Assembly: GCF_002943425.1 (NCBI RefSeq)
Contig: NZ_PTRA01000003.1
Span: 124,001-188,000, forward strand
Length of the DNA: 64,000 nucleotides
Direction: 5' to 3'
Origin: Siphonobacter curvatus
Lineage (GTDB): Bacteria; Bacteroidota; Bacteroidia; Cytophagales; Spirosomataceae
A program made the position numbers and the translations under genes. A model generated the notes under the pieces. The model saw only the letters and a program-made list of their open reading frames with translations. It made no database searches and had not been told where the DNA came from. Positions 51,211 to 59,709 of the stretch are shown one piece after another (position 1 is the stretch's first letter; every line of letters begins with the position of its first letter).

Positions 51211-51750
51211 CTAACTTTGAGCAAATTGAATTTTTAAATCATTCAAGCGACTCTTAATCGAATTATCAATCTGATTATCTCCTACCCGAAGTAAATAACC
51301 CCCAATCAGGTTGGGGTCTACGGTCTCCGACAGTTCAATCATCTTGCCCGTCTGTTGAGATACCACCGCTTTAAATTGAGTCCGCTGGGCATCCGTCAGG
51401 GGTGAAGCTGTCGTAATATGGGCTACCTGGATTCCTTTTAGCTCCTGATACTGTCGGTTAAATTCCCGAGCTACAGAAGGTAGAATAGACTCCCGATTTT
51501 TTTTCGTAATGATTTCAAAAATCGAAAACGTTACTGGGCTCACACGGGACTGAAACAGAGCTTTCAAAATTTCCAGTTTCTTCCAGTGTTTAACGATAGG
51601 ACTGTTTAAAGCCAATGCAAAATCGCGGTTGGTTTGGCAAACCTGCGTAAACAACTGCATATCTTCCTGTACTTTATCCAGCACTCCTTTTTCCTGAGCC
51701 AGCCCGATCAACGATTTGGCATATCGAAACGCTACGCTTTGGTCAGACAT
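51211..51750 (-). CDS. atpH: ATP synthase F1 delta subunit
   Basis: 179 residues. Family features: VAFRYAKSLIGLAQEKGVLD at the start, a central IFEIITKKNRESILPSVARE and the C-terminal VDPNLIGGYLLRVGDNQIDN, SIKSRLNDL. It is part of the peripheral stalk joining F1 to subunit b. Last of the atp genes here; atpA and atpG do not follow (the next gene is on the other strand behind a terminator). Confidence 0.95.
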   Translation of the reverse strand: MSDQSVAFRYAKSLIGLAQEKGVLDKVQEDMQLFTQVCQTNRDFALALNSPIVKHWKKLEILKALFQSRVSPVTFSIFEIITKKNRESILPSVAREFNRQYQELKGIQVAHITTASPLTDAQRTQFKAVVSQQTGKMIELSETVDPNLIGGYLLRVGDNQIDNSIKSRLNDLKIQFAQS

Positions 51751-51798
51751 AGTGATAATACGTATTTATAACGACGGCTTTGTCGCCGTAGTACGTAA

Positions 51799-52293
51799 TT
51801 AGTTCAATTTGGCGTCTTTCAGCCAATCATTCACAAGAGCTTCCTGCGAAGTCTTGTCAGATAATTCGCGACGAAGTACCTTTTCAGCAATCTCCAGAGC
51901 GATCTTCGAAGTCTCGCCTTTCAGCTTGGCTACTGCAGCAGCCTGCTCTTCACGGAAGGTCTTGCGAGCCTTTTCGATTTCAGCTTTGGCTTCCTGAGCG
52001 GCTTCATTTTTTGCCGTGGCAATCATTTTCTCAGCCGTCTGGCGAGCCTGTTTCAGGATCGCGTCGCGTTCGATGATGGCATCGGCTTTGGCCCGATCGT
52101 TATCAGCTTTAAGCTGAGCCATTTCGTTACGCGTTTTCTTAGCGAGTTCGATAGCGTCTTCAATCGACTTTTCGCGTTCGTTCAGGCTCGACAGGATGGG
52201 TCTCCAGGCATATTTGCCCAACACGAAAACCAGGAGCAGAAAGAAAACCAATTGCCAGAAAATCAGACCAAGACTCGGGGTAATTAAGTCCAT
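51799..52293 (-). CDS. atpF: ATP synthase F0 subunit b
   Basis: 164 residues. One membrane helix at the N-terminus (SLGLIFWQLVFFLLLVFVLG), then a long charged helix (about 35-135) rich in Glu/Lys/Ala, ending in LSDKTSQEALVNDWLKDAKL. The peripheral stalk dimer. Gap of 48 bp to atpH. Confidence 0.95.
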   Translation of the reverse strand: MDLITPSLGLIFWQLVFFLLLVFVLGKYAWRPILSSLNEREKSIEDAIELAKKTRNEMAQLKADNDRAKADAIIERDAILKQARQTAEKMIATAKNEAAQEAKAEIEKARKTFREEQAAAVAKLKGETSKIALEIAEKVLRRELSDKTSQEALVNDWLKDAKLN

Positions 52294-52436
52294 GACGTTG
52301 GAACTAGTTTGGGTTGAAAAATCAAATAGCGGCGAATGCCTATTTCTTTGTTTGTTTCACTCAGTGAGAAGAACATCGGGCCCGGTCACCTAATGCAAGC
52401 CGGGCCAGATGTCAGAATTTCGGCTCGAGGTGTGAA

Positions 52437-52694
52437 TTACTTCACAGCTACGAGAAGACAGATTACCGCACCGAACAGGGCAACGGCCTCTACGAAAGCA
52501 GCTACGATCAACATCGCACCTTGTACTTTTCCAGAAGCTTCAGGCTGACGAGCGATAGCTTCCATGGCAGTACCACCGATACGACCGATACCCAGACCTG
52601 CACCAATAGCAACTAAGCCTGCACCGATTGCCGCACCAAGGTATGCTAATGAAAGTCCACCTTCTTGAGCAACTTGTAAGAGAGTAGTCAACAT
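52437..52694 (-). CDS. atpE: ATP synthase F0 subunit c
   Basis: 85 residues from ATG 52694 (MLTTLLQVAQEGG); the upstream frame has no family match. Two helices: the Gly-rich GAAIGAGLVAIGAGLGIGRI and FVEAVALFGAVICLLVAVK, with the proton-carrying Glu in AAFVEAVAL. The sequence lacks the Na+-ring signature as far as visible, so proton-type coupling is likely. Confidence 0.95.
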   Translation of the reverse strand: MLTTLLQVAQEGGLSLAYLGAAIGAGLVAIGAGLGIGRIGGTAMEAIARQPEASGKVQGAMLIVAAFVEAVALFGAVICLLVAVK

Positions 52695-52766
52695 GACTGT
52701 TTTATTTATTAAAGTGAAACAAAGAATGTATTTAAAAAAGACTGTAAAGCGCAAGCAAAAACGCTA

Positions 52767-53831
52767 TTAATGATGATCATCGTGGTGATGCTCTTCAACG
52801 GCGGCTCCAATGTAACTGGCCGTAAGAACGGTAAAGATATACGCCTGTAGCACCGCTACCAGCAGCTCGATCATCGTCATGAATACCGTAAAGGGACCTA
52901 CGATTACACTCAAAGCCGCTGACTTGAAAATGAAAATCAAGCTCAGTAAGCTCAGCAGAATGATGTGACCGGCCGTAACGTTCGCAAAAAGACGAACCAT
53001 CAGGGAGAAGGGTTTCATCATCATCCCTACAATTTCAACGGGCGTCATCACGATCAGCATCCATTTCGGTACACCGGGCATGGCGAAAATATGCGTCCAG
53101 TAGGCTTTGCGACCGTTGAAGTTTACCACGATAAAGGTCAATACGGCCAGCGTAAGCGTTACGGCGATGTTACCCGTTACGTTAGCGGCACCCGGTAACA
53201 AACCCAGCAGGTTGTTAATCCAGATGAAGAAGAAAACCGTTAACAGGTAAGGCAAGAAGCGACGGTAGTGCTTTTCGCCAATATAGTTTTTAGCTACTTC
53301 ATCACGAATAAAGATGATGAAGGGTTCCAGAGCCGATTGCAGACCCTTGGGAGCTTTACCCTGACGCTTGGCGTAGCCACCTTTCACGATCGAGAAAATG
53401 GTGATCAGGAGCAGCACGCTAATGATCAGCGACATGACGTTCTTGGTAATGGAAAAGTCATAAACGTGTGACCCGTCTTCTGACGTAAAATGCTCATGAT
53501 GTAAGTGGAATCCATCATGCTCGCCTGAACCATGGTAAAACGCGTTCGAGGAGTAAATGTTGAGGCCCCGGGTAGGCGTATACAGAATAACCGGAAGCGG
53601 AATAGCAAAGTGTGATTCGCCAATCGTAGCCAGGTGCCACTGGTGCTCATCGGCTACGTGGTGAAGAATCGTTTGACCAGGGTTAAATTCTTCCGTTTTT
53701 CCATGCTCATGGGTAGCTTCTGCATGGCCTTCGTGCTCGTGCTGAGCAAAAACGACTTGCGAGCTAAAAACAGAAAGAGCAAAAGATAAAATACTGATTG
53801 CAAAGACTTTAAACGATCGATTGCGGCTCAT
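52767..53831 (-). CDS. atpB: ATP synthase F0 subunit a, with His-rich N-terminal extension
   Basis: 354 residues, longer than E. coli's 271. Start ATG 53831 (another at 53834). A signal-like N-terminus (residues 6-30, ending QVVFAQ) is followed by a His/Glu-rich periplasmic region (HEHEGHAEATHEHGKTEEF and DGFHLHHEHFTSEDGSHVYD). The channel part carries the essential Arg in MMKPFSLMVRLFANVTAGH. The C-terminus ends EEHHHDDHH. The His clusters could bind metal, but this is unproven; such extensions are seen in other Bacteroidetes. Confidence 0.93.
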   Translation of the reverse strand: MSRNRSFKVFAISILSFALSVFSSQVVFAQHEHEGHAEATHEHGKTEEFNPGQTILHHVADEHQWHLATIGESHFAIPLPVILYTPTRGLNIYSSNAFYHGSGEHDGFHLHHEHFTSEDGSHVYDFSITKNVMSLIISVLLLITIFSIVKGGYAKRQGKAPKGLQSALEPFIIFIRDEVAKNYIGEKHYRRFLPYLLTVFFFIWINNLLGLLPGAANVTGNIAVTLTLAVLTFIVVNFNGRKAYWTHIFAMPGVPKWMLIVMTPVEIVGMMMKPFSLMVRLFANVTAGHIILLSLLSLIFIFKSAALSVIVGPFTVFMTMIELLVAVLQAYIFTVLTASYIGAAVEEHHHDDHH

Positions 53832-53843
53832 CACGTAGGGATT

Positions 53844-54218
53844 TCAGGGCTTTTTCTCCGAAAAGTGCCGCAAGTTACTATACACGCCCGCAATTTCAAA
53901 ACCTGTGAAAAATAAATAGAGTACAAAAAATTGAAGAATGAAGTGCTTGATGGCAAGGGTACCTAGAAAAAAGTAGACTATTAGGAATACAAAACTCAAA
54001 ATCATCCGCAATACCATGCTGCCCAGGTAAAAGTTAACGAATTTGTCGCCATTGTCCGCTAATCCCCATTTGACAAGCCGATAATTGAGAAAACCCAGGC
54101 AGGCAAAAAAGGCCAGCATATCCCAGCTATCGGGATGTATCCAGGCCTGAAGCCCCAATCGAGGAGCTAGAAAAAATACAATTCCTACGAGAAGTACGGG
54201 CAGCAGGGTTCGCCACAT
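53844..54218 (-). CDS. Small membrane protein of the atp cluster
   Basis: 124 residues with four hydrophobic helices: LLPVLLVGIVFFLAPRLGLQ, WDMLAFFACLGFLNY, LGSMVLRMILSFVFLIVYFF and FILQFFVLYLFFTGFEIAGV. It lies between atpZ and atpB, where AtpI/AtpQ-like accessory proteins for c-ring assembly often lie. I do not recognise the family. A TACCTTTG promoter lies 27 bp upstream of its start. Confidence 0.75.
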   Translation of the reverse strand: MWRTLLPVLLVGIVFFLAPRLGLQAWIHPDSWDMLAFFACLGFLNYRLVKWGLADNGDKFVNFYLGSMVLRMILSFVFLIVYFFLGTLAIKHFILQFFVLYLFFTGFEIAGVYSNLRHFSEKKP

Positions 54219-54244
54219 GTTGGGGTTTGATTAATACCAGCCTG

Positions 54245-54252
54245 CAAAGGTA
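54245..54252 (-). promoter_or_regulatory. -7 box before the atp membrane-protein gene
   Basis: TACCTTTG on the minus strand in the 87-bp gap after atpZ; may start the main atp transcript. Confidence 0.5.
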
Positions 54253-54305
54253 AGGCTTTGAAAAAAGTTCTCCTACCGCTTTTCCAGGTTTCAATGGCTG
54301 AGTTT

Positions 54306-54515
54306 TTAGGTTTTGGGTAGCCCCCGAATGAGAGAAATCAGGGCGGCTGCAATAAAAAACAGCGAACAGCCAATGGTAAACCAGGGCGTTTTTGTACCGA
54401 CCCATTCGTCGAGCTTCAGCCCTAAAAAAACACCTACGCCAATCGTGACCAGCATTTGCATGGCCAGACCCGTATACCGGATGTAGGGATTAAAATTCCG
54501 TTCTTCATTTTCCAT
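54306..54515 (-). CDS. AtpZ/AtpI family protein
   Basis: 69 residues, two hydrophobic helices (LAMQMLVTIGVGVFLGLKLD and PWFTIGCSLFFIAAALISLI) with the family motif GLKLDEWVGTKTPWFTIG. Thought to help c-ring assembly or carry Mg2+. First gene of the atp set. Confidence 0.88.
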   Translation of the reverse strand: MENEERNFNPYIRYTGLAMQMLVTIGVGVFLGLKLDEWVGTKTPWFTIGCSLFFIAAALISLIRGLPKT

Positions 54516-54623
54516 AGGATATGCGGCTAGCGACTTATCTCAATTTTTTGAGAGGAATTTACGAACTTGGCATAAAATATGAGCCTAATTCCACGTTTTT
54601 AGGTTCGACTCTGCGTTTGATCC

Positions 54624-56792
54624 ATGCCAACTCCATTGTACCGTTATAGCTTTCTAGTACTTTTTTTGCTCGGGATGATTAGCTGTACCCAGCATTCCAC
54701 AGCCCCAGCGAATGTGGCTTTTCACAACCTAACTTCCAAGTACAACGCCTTATTACAGGCTCAGGAACTGCTAGGGGAAGCCAATAAAACCATTTTTGCC
54801 AACCGACGAGATAACTACGCCGCCCTGCTTCCGGTTTTAGTACCGATCGATTCGCAGGCGGCTTTGCTGGTAACTAATGAACTGGCTTCAGTGATTAAAA
54901 AAGCTTCGCTGGTAGCGGAGCGGCACCAGAATGCCAAATACCTTGACGATGCGTATCTGGTACTCGGGCAAGCCCGCCTGCAGCAGGGAGACATTCGCAA
55001 CGCCATTGAAACCTTCAAGTATATCAATACGAACTATCCCGATGGCAACGCTCGCTCCGCAGCTTTGATCGGACTCATGCGGGCGTATACGGAGGAAGGC
55101 GAGTATAACGTAGCTCTACGCGTGGCGGATGTGGTGCGTAATCTGCCCTTATCCAAAAGCGAAACGCTGGCGTATTACCTGACCAAGGCCTATTTACACC
55201 AGCAACGTCGGGAATATGCCGTAGCCGCTGCGATTCTGGAAGAGAGTTTACCGATGATGCCTAAAAATGATAGGAAGGCTCGGGTGTACTATGCATTGGG
55301 GCAGTTGTACGAACTAACGGACAAGCCAGCCAAGGCCATGAGTCAATACGCGGCCGTTCAGCGGAACCGGCCTAATTACGATCTGTCGTTTTATGCTCGA
55401 CTGAACTCGCTGCTCAATCAGCCTAATCAGGATCCCAAGGTGAGTTTTAACCGCATGCTACGGGATCGTAAAAATGCCGATTTACAGGACCAAATTTATT
55501 TTGCCATGGGGTCCTACGAAGAACGGCGGGGCCATATTCGGGAAGCTATTCCCTACTATAAAAGAGCCGCCAGTCTGGCCGCTCAGAAACCGGAACAACT
55601 AGCGGCGGTCTATCTGCGGATTGCGGATTTGAGTTACGACCCGCTACAGGATTACGAAAGTGCTCAAATGTACTACGATAGCACGGTACAACTCAGACCT
55701 CGCAATCTGGGTAATCTGGCCCAGATTACGGAGAAAAAACGGGGGCTTGATCAGTTTGTCATGCATTTACGAGTCATCAAAACGGAAGACAGCCTGCAAA
55801 AACTGGCGGCAATGAATCCTACCCAGCTGGACAAGTACCTGGAAAAGGTGGTAAGCGATCGTCAGGCCAAGGAAGCCGCCGAAAAACGACTGGCCGAGGA
55901 AAAAGCTGCCCGGGCCCGGCAGGAACAGATGCTAGCGGCGTCGGGTATTCAGCCGGATAATGTGCAGGCTTCCAGTGTCTGGTACTTTTATAATCCTAAT
56001 TCGGTACAACGGGGTAGACAGGAGTTTCAGGAGAAATGGGGTACCCGAAAGTTGGAAGATAACTGGCGGCGGGTAACGAAAGAAACCTCCCTAACTTCGG
56101 ATAATTCGAACATCACCGCTGTACGCCAGCCAGGAACTGGGGACCCTTCTAATCCACAGGCTACTCAGGCAGTTTCGCCCTTACAGGCCGAAGTCGAGAG
56201 TATGAAAAAGACGATTCCGTTTACGCCGGAAGCCCTGGATGCTTCGCGTAAGAAACAGGAACTGGCCTATTTTGAACTGGGCAAGTTGTACCGGTTGACG
56301 CTGAATGAAAATCAGAAAGCCATTCAAACCTTTGAGCAATTACTGACGCTCTTCCCCCAAACGCAGTACGAATCCGAGACCCTGTATTTACTCTACCTGG
56401 CTACCGAAGGAACACCCCGGCAGGCGGAGTACAAAAATCGCCTGTTCCAGAAATTCCCGGATTCCTATTATGTCCGTCTGATCAATCGTAGTAGTCTGAC
56501 CCCATTGACGGCAGGGGCCGAATCGGAAGCCCAGAATCTGTACGCTCAGGCCTACGAAACCTACCGTCAGGGCGATTATACGAATGCCTTATCCCAAACC
56601 GAGCGTGGATTACAGGCTTACGCGGGAAATGCACTCGAAGATAAATTCGCCTTGCTGAAAGCGATGCTAATGGCGAAAACGCAAAATGCGGAGGCGTACC
56701 GCAAGGCTCTCAATGATTTTATTCAGAATTATCCCGGAAGCAATCTGAAACCGATGGCGGAAGAAATGCTGACGGCAGCCAAAGGAAAATAA
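54624..56792 (+). CDS. porW: T9SS periplasmic lipoprotein PorW/SprE (TPR)
   Basis: 722 residues. The signal peptide has the lipobox GMISC. The N-terminal AFHNLTSKYNALLQAQELL resembles the PorW/SprE start (F-H-N-x-x-x-x-Y-N). Many TPR repeats follow (DDAYLVLGQARLQQGDIRNA, ALGQLYELTDKPAKAMSQYA, FAMGSYEERRGHIREAIPYY), then a conserved VWYFYNPNSVQRGRQEFQEK region and further TPRs. PorW/SprE is needed for T9SS and gliding. It is divergent from atpZ and followed 6 bp later by the Crp-family gene. Confidence 0.9.
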   Translation: MPTPLYRYSFLVLFLLGMISCTQHSTAPANVAFHNLTSKYNALLQAQELLGEANKTIFANRRDNYAALLPVLVPIDSQAALLVTNELASVIKKASLVAERHQNAKYLDDAYLVLGQARLQQGDIRNAIETFKYINTNYPDGNARSAALIGLMRAYTEEGEYNVALRVADVVRNLPLSKSETLAYYLTKAYLHQQRREYAVAAAILEESLPMMPKNDRKARVYYALGQLYELTDKPAKAMSQYAAVQRNRPNYDLSFYARLNSLLNQPNQDPKVSFNRMLRDRKNADLQDQIYFAMGSYEERRGHIREAIPYYKRAASLAAQKPEQLAAVYLRIADLSYDPLQDYESAQMYYDSTVQLRPRNLGNLAQITEKKRGLDQFVMHLRVIKTEDSLQKLAAMNPTQLDKYLEKVVSDRQAKEAAEKRLAEEKAARARQEQMLAASGIQPDNVQASSVWYFYNPNSVQRGRQEFQEKWGTRKLEDNWRRVTKETSLTSDNSNITAVRQPGTGDPSNPQATQAVSPLQAEVESMKKTIPFTPEALDASRKKQELAYFELGKLYRLTLNENQKAIQTFEQLLTLFPQTQYESETLYLLYLATEGTPRQAEYKNRLFQKFPDSYYVRLINRSSLTPLTAGAESEAQNLYAQAYETYRQGDYTNALSQTERGLQAYAGNALEDKFALLKAMLMAKTQNAEAYRKALNDFIQNYPGSNLKPMAEEMLTAAKGK

Positions 56793-56798
56793 TTCGGT

Positions 56799-57371
56799 AT
56801 GCAATCGTTTGAGGCCTACGTTTCGCAACTCACACCGGATTTGCCGGATGCAGAAAGGCAGGCCATCGCTCAGATTACCCATCGACAAACGTTTGCCAAA
56901 CGTACGTTGCTCTTGCGGGCGGGGGAGGTGTGTACGCACTTTCATTACATCGAACGAGGGCTGGGAAGGGTATTCTATTACCGCAACGATCAGGAGATTA
57001 CGGCCTGGTTTGGTTTTGAAGGCCAAATCATCAGTGCGATTGATAGCTTTTTTACCGGTCAGGTCAGTGAGTACTGGATCGAAATGCTGGAAGATTCGCA
57101 GATCTGTAGTATCTCAAACACCCATATCGAGTGGCTCTTCGCTCAACACCCCGCTACCGAACGACTGGGGCGATTGATGATTACCGAAAATTATCTGCGA
57201 CTCGATGAGCGTATGAAACTTTTTGCTTTTCATACGGCGGAAGAACGGTATGCTCTCTTGCTTGAACAATTTCCCGCTATTCTACAGCGAGTACCCTTGC
57301 ACTTGATTGCCTCGTACCTAGGCATTACGCAGGTAACACTGAGCCGGATTCGGGCTTCGTATCGGCCGTAA
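56799..57371 (+). CDS. Crp/Fnr-family transcriptional regulator
   Basis: 190 residues. Cyclic-nucleotide-binding-like barrel (about 25-115; LLLRAGEVCTHFHYIERGLG and TAWFGFEGQIISAIDSFFTG) and a C-terminal HTH (RVPLHLIASYLGITQVTLSR). No typical cAMP-binding RxS pair is visible, so the effector is unknown. It starts 7 bp after porW and may share its transcript; the hypothetical membrane gene follows. Confidence 0.87.
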   Translation: MQSFEAYVSQLTPDLPDAERQAIAQITHRQTFAKRTLLLRAGEVCTHFHYIERGLGRVFYYRNDQEITAWFGFEGQIISAIDSFFTGQVSEYWIEMLEDSQICSISNTHIEWLFAQHPATERLGRLMITENYLRLDERMKLFAFHTAEERYALLLEQFPAILQRVPLHLIASYLGITQVTLSRIRASYRP

Positions 57372-57441
57372 TTTTTTAACAATTGTAAAAGCATACGTGG
57401 TGTGTAAGATAGAGTTTTGTGCAAAACAAGACCTTTCCTTT

Positions 57442-57918
57442 ATGCCGAAGGCGTACGCGTTTAACCCTCTTCAACCGAAGAAGGTACGGTACCTGAGAAG
57501 CACCGATGGGCTACTCAAATGGATTCAACTGCTGTGTACCCTGAGTTGTCAGACCTTTAATTGTCTGGGAGGATTAGCTTATTATCCTTTGTTCTATAAT
57601 GAAATAGGATTCCCTATCTCTTATTTAATGCCCTACTTTCCCGAAGAGTGGCCGATGATTTTATTCGAAACCATGCTGTACGTGGGAATGATAGTCAGTC
57701 AAATTTCCCTGATCAGAACGGGTAGGCTAACGCCCAAACGGATACCCTGGACCCTGGGGTTTCCCCTTAGTTATGTCCTCTATACAACGGTCTTCACGCC
57801 TAGCTTTCGGTGTTTCTCGACCTCGACTGGGCTGATTTTGCTGGGGCCTTTACTCGTCTATCTTCTACTACTGGGGTTGCGAATCTATAGCATGTCTCTT
57901 GGACCTTACAAAAGTTAG
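57442..57918 (+). CDS. Multi-spanning membrane protein of unknown function
   Basis: 158 residues from ATG 57442 (an earlier ATG at 57397 is in frame). Four hydrophobic helices: WIQLLCTLSCQTFNCLGGLA, WPMILFETMLYVGMIVSQIS, WTLGFPLSYVLYTTVF and LILLGPLLVYLLLLGLRIYS. No family recognised. It follows the Crp-type regulator and may be its target. A TAGAGTTTTG-like box lies about 20 bp upstream of this start. Confidence 0.6.
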   Translation: MPKAYAFNPLQPKKVRYLRSTDGLLKWIQLLCTLSCQTFNCLGGLAYYPLFYNEIGFPISYLMPYFPEEWPMILFETMLYVGMIVSQISLIRTGRLTPKRIPWTLGFPLSYVLYTTVFTPSFRCFSTSTGLILLGPLLVYLLLLGLRIYSMSLGPYKS

Positions 57919-57950
57919 GGGGAATACGTAGTAAGCGTATTCCCCCTAAC
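57914..57950. terminator. Bidirectional terminator
   Basis: GTTAGGGGGAATACG / CGTATTCCCCCTAAC perfect 15-bp stem, loop TAGTAAG; overlaps the membrane-protein stop. Confidence 0.88.
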
Positions 57951-57954
57951 CTGA

Positions 57955-59622
57955 CTATACCAGTTTTTTGTACTTGATCCGCTTCGGTGTAGCGTCCGTA
58001 CCCAGACGTTTGCGGCGGTTTTCTTCGTACTCGCTAAAGTTTCCTTCGAAGTAGTATACTTGCGAATCGCCCTCGAAAGCCAGAATATGGGTAGCAATCC
58101 GGTCGAGGAACCAGCGGTCGTGGGAAATAATGACGGCACAACCCGCAAAGTTTTCCAGACCTTCTTCCAAAGCCCGCAGGGTATTAATGTCTAGGTCGTT
58201 GGTCGGCTCATCTAAGAGCAGCAGGTTCGAACCTTCCTTGAGCATCATGGCTAGGTGGACGCGGTTCCGCTCACCCCCGGACAGGTTCGAAATCTTTTTC
58301 TCCTGATCCGAACCGCCAAAGTTGAAACGACTCACATACGCCCGGGCGTTGACCATCCGGCCCCCTAACAGCATCGGGTCGTTACCACCCGAAATGGTTT
58401 CGTAGACCGACTTATCCGCTTTCAGGTTATCATGTAACTGATCAACGTAAGCCAATTGAACCGTTTCGCCGACTTCAACCGTACCTGAATCGGGTTGTTC
58501 CTGACCCGTCAGTAACTTGAAAAGCGTCGTTTTCCCGGCACCGTTCGGCCCGATTACGCCGACAATCCCCGCTGGAGGAAGCGAAAAGGTTAAATTTTCG
58601 AAAAGAATTTTATCGCCGTACGCTTTTGACACCTGATCAATTTCGATGACCTTACTGCCCAGACGAGGACCCGCCGGAATAAAGATCTCCAGTTTATCTT
58701 CCCGCTCTCTGACATCCTCGTTCAAGAGGCGTTCGTACGCACCTAAACGAGCCTTTGATTTAGCCTGACGAGCCTTAGGGGCCATGCGTACCCAGTCCAG
58801 CTCGCGTTGCAGGGTTTTCTGACGCTTGGACTCCTGCTTTTCCTCCTGCGAAAGTCGTTTCTGCTTCTGTTCCAGCCAAGAGGTATAATTTCCTTTCCAA
58901 GGGATACCTTCGCCCCGATCCAGTTCCAGAATCCAGCCCGCTACGTTGTCTAGGAAATAGCGGTCGTGCGTAACGGCAATGACCGTTCCTTTATACTGCC
59001 GCAAGTGTTCTTCCAGCCAGAGTACCGATTCAGCATCCAGGTGGTTGGTAGGTTCATCAAGTAGCAGAACGTCAGGCTCTTGTAATAATAAGCGGCATAA
59101 GGCAACCCGGCGACGCTCCCCACCGGAGAGTACACCAATCTTCGCATCTTCGGGCGGACAACGCAGGGCATCCATGGCCCGTTCGAGTTTCGTGTCCAGC
59201 TCCCAGGCATCTAGGGCATCGAGTTTTTCCTGCACTTCTCCCTGACGGGCCAGTAGCTTGTCAAAGTCTGCATCGGGTTCACCAAACGCTTCATTGATTT
59301 CCTCAAATTCCTTGAGTAAACCCACCACTTCGGCAACGCCTTCTTCGACCACTTGGCGAACGGTTTTTTCGGGATCCAACTGGGGTTCCTGCTCCAGCAT
59401 ACCTACTGAATAACCCGGCGAAAACACTACTTCTCCTTGGTAGCTTTTATCGATGCCGGCGATGATTCGCATCAGCGTCGATTTTCCTGAACCGTTCAGA
59501 CCCAGAATCCCAATTTTGGCACCGTAGAAAAAGGAAAGAGAAATGTTTTTAATGATCGTTCGACTGGGTGGAATTACTTTACTCACCCGAGACATCGAAA
59601 AGATTATGGTTTCGTTACTCAT
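57955..59622 (-). CDS. ettA: ABC-F protein EttA (energy-dependent translational throttle)
   Basis: 555 residues, exactly the usual EttA length, from ATG 59622 (MSNETIIFSMSRVSKVIPPS). Two ABC cassettes: Walker A GILGLNGSGKSTLMR and VIGPNGAGKTTLFKL, signatures LSGGERRRVALCRLL and LSGGERNRVHLAMML, Walker B LLLDEPTNHLD and LLLDEPTNDLD; the arm and linker are rich in Lys/Arg. The end DATPKRIKYKKLV is typical. EttA gates the ribosome E site at low energy charge. A TACTTTTG box lies 37 bp upstream of the start. Confidence 0.96.
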   Translation of the reverse strand: MSNETIIFSMSRVSKVIPPSRTIIKNISLSFFYGAKIGILGLNGSGKSTLMRIIAGIDKSYQGEVVFSPGYSVGMLEQEPQLDPEKTVRQVVEEGVAEVVGLLKEFEEINEAFGEPDADFDKLLARQGEVQEKLDALDAWELDTKLERAMDALRCPPEDAKIGVLSGGERRRVALCRLLLQEPDVLLLDEPTNHLDAESVLWLEEHLRQYKGTVIAVTHDRYFLDNVAGWILELDRGEGIPWKGNYTSWLEQKQKRLSQEEKQESKRQKTLQRELDWVRMAPKARQAKSKARLGAYERLLNEDVREREDKLEIFIPAGPRLGSKVIEIDQVSKAYGDKILFENLTFSLPPAGIVGVIGPNGAGKTTLFKLLTGQEQPDSGTVEVGETVQLAYVDQLHDNLKADKSVYETISGGNDPMLLGGRMVNARAYVSRFNFGGSDQEKKISNLSGGERNRVHLAMMLKEGSNLLLLDEPTNDLDINTLRALEEGLENFAGCAVIISHDRWFLDRIATHILAFEGDSQVYYFEGNFSEYEENRRKRLGTDATPKRIKYKKLV

Positions 59623-59658
59623 TTTTTGTTTTATTTGTTGCTTGAATATCAGCACTGG

Positions 59659-59666
59659 CAAAAGTA
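59659..59666 (-). promoter_or_regulatory. -7 box of ettA
   Basis: TACTTTTG on the minus strand, 37 bp before the ettA ATG. Confidence 0.45.
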
Positions 59667-59709
59667 AGGCGTTCAGGACCGTTTGCCCAGTCTCATCCCT
59701 CAAAAACCC

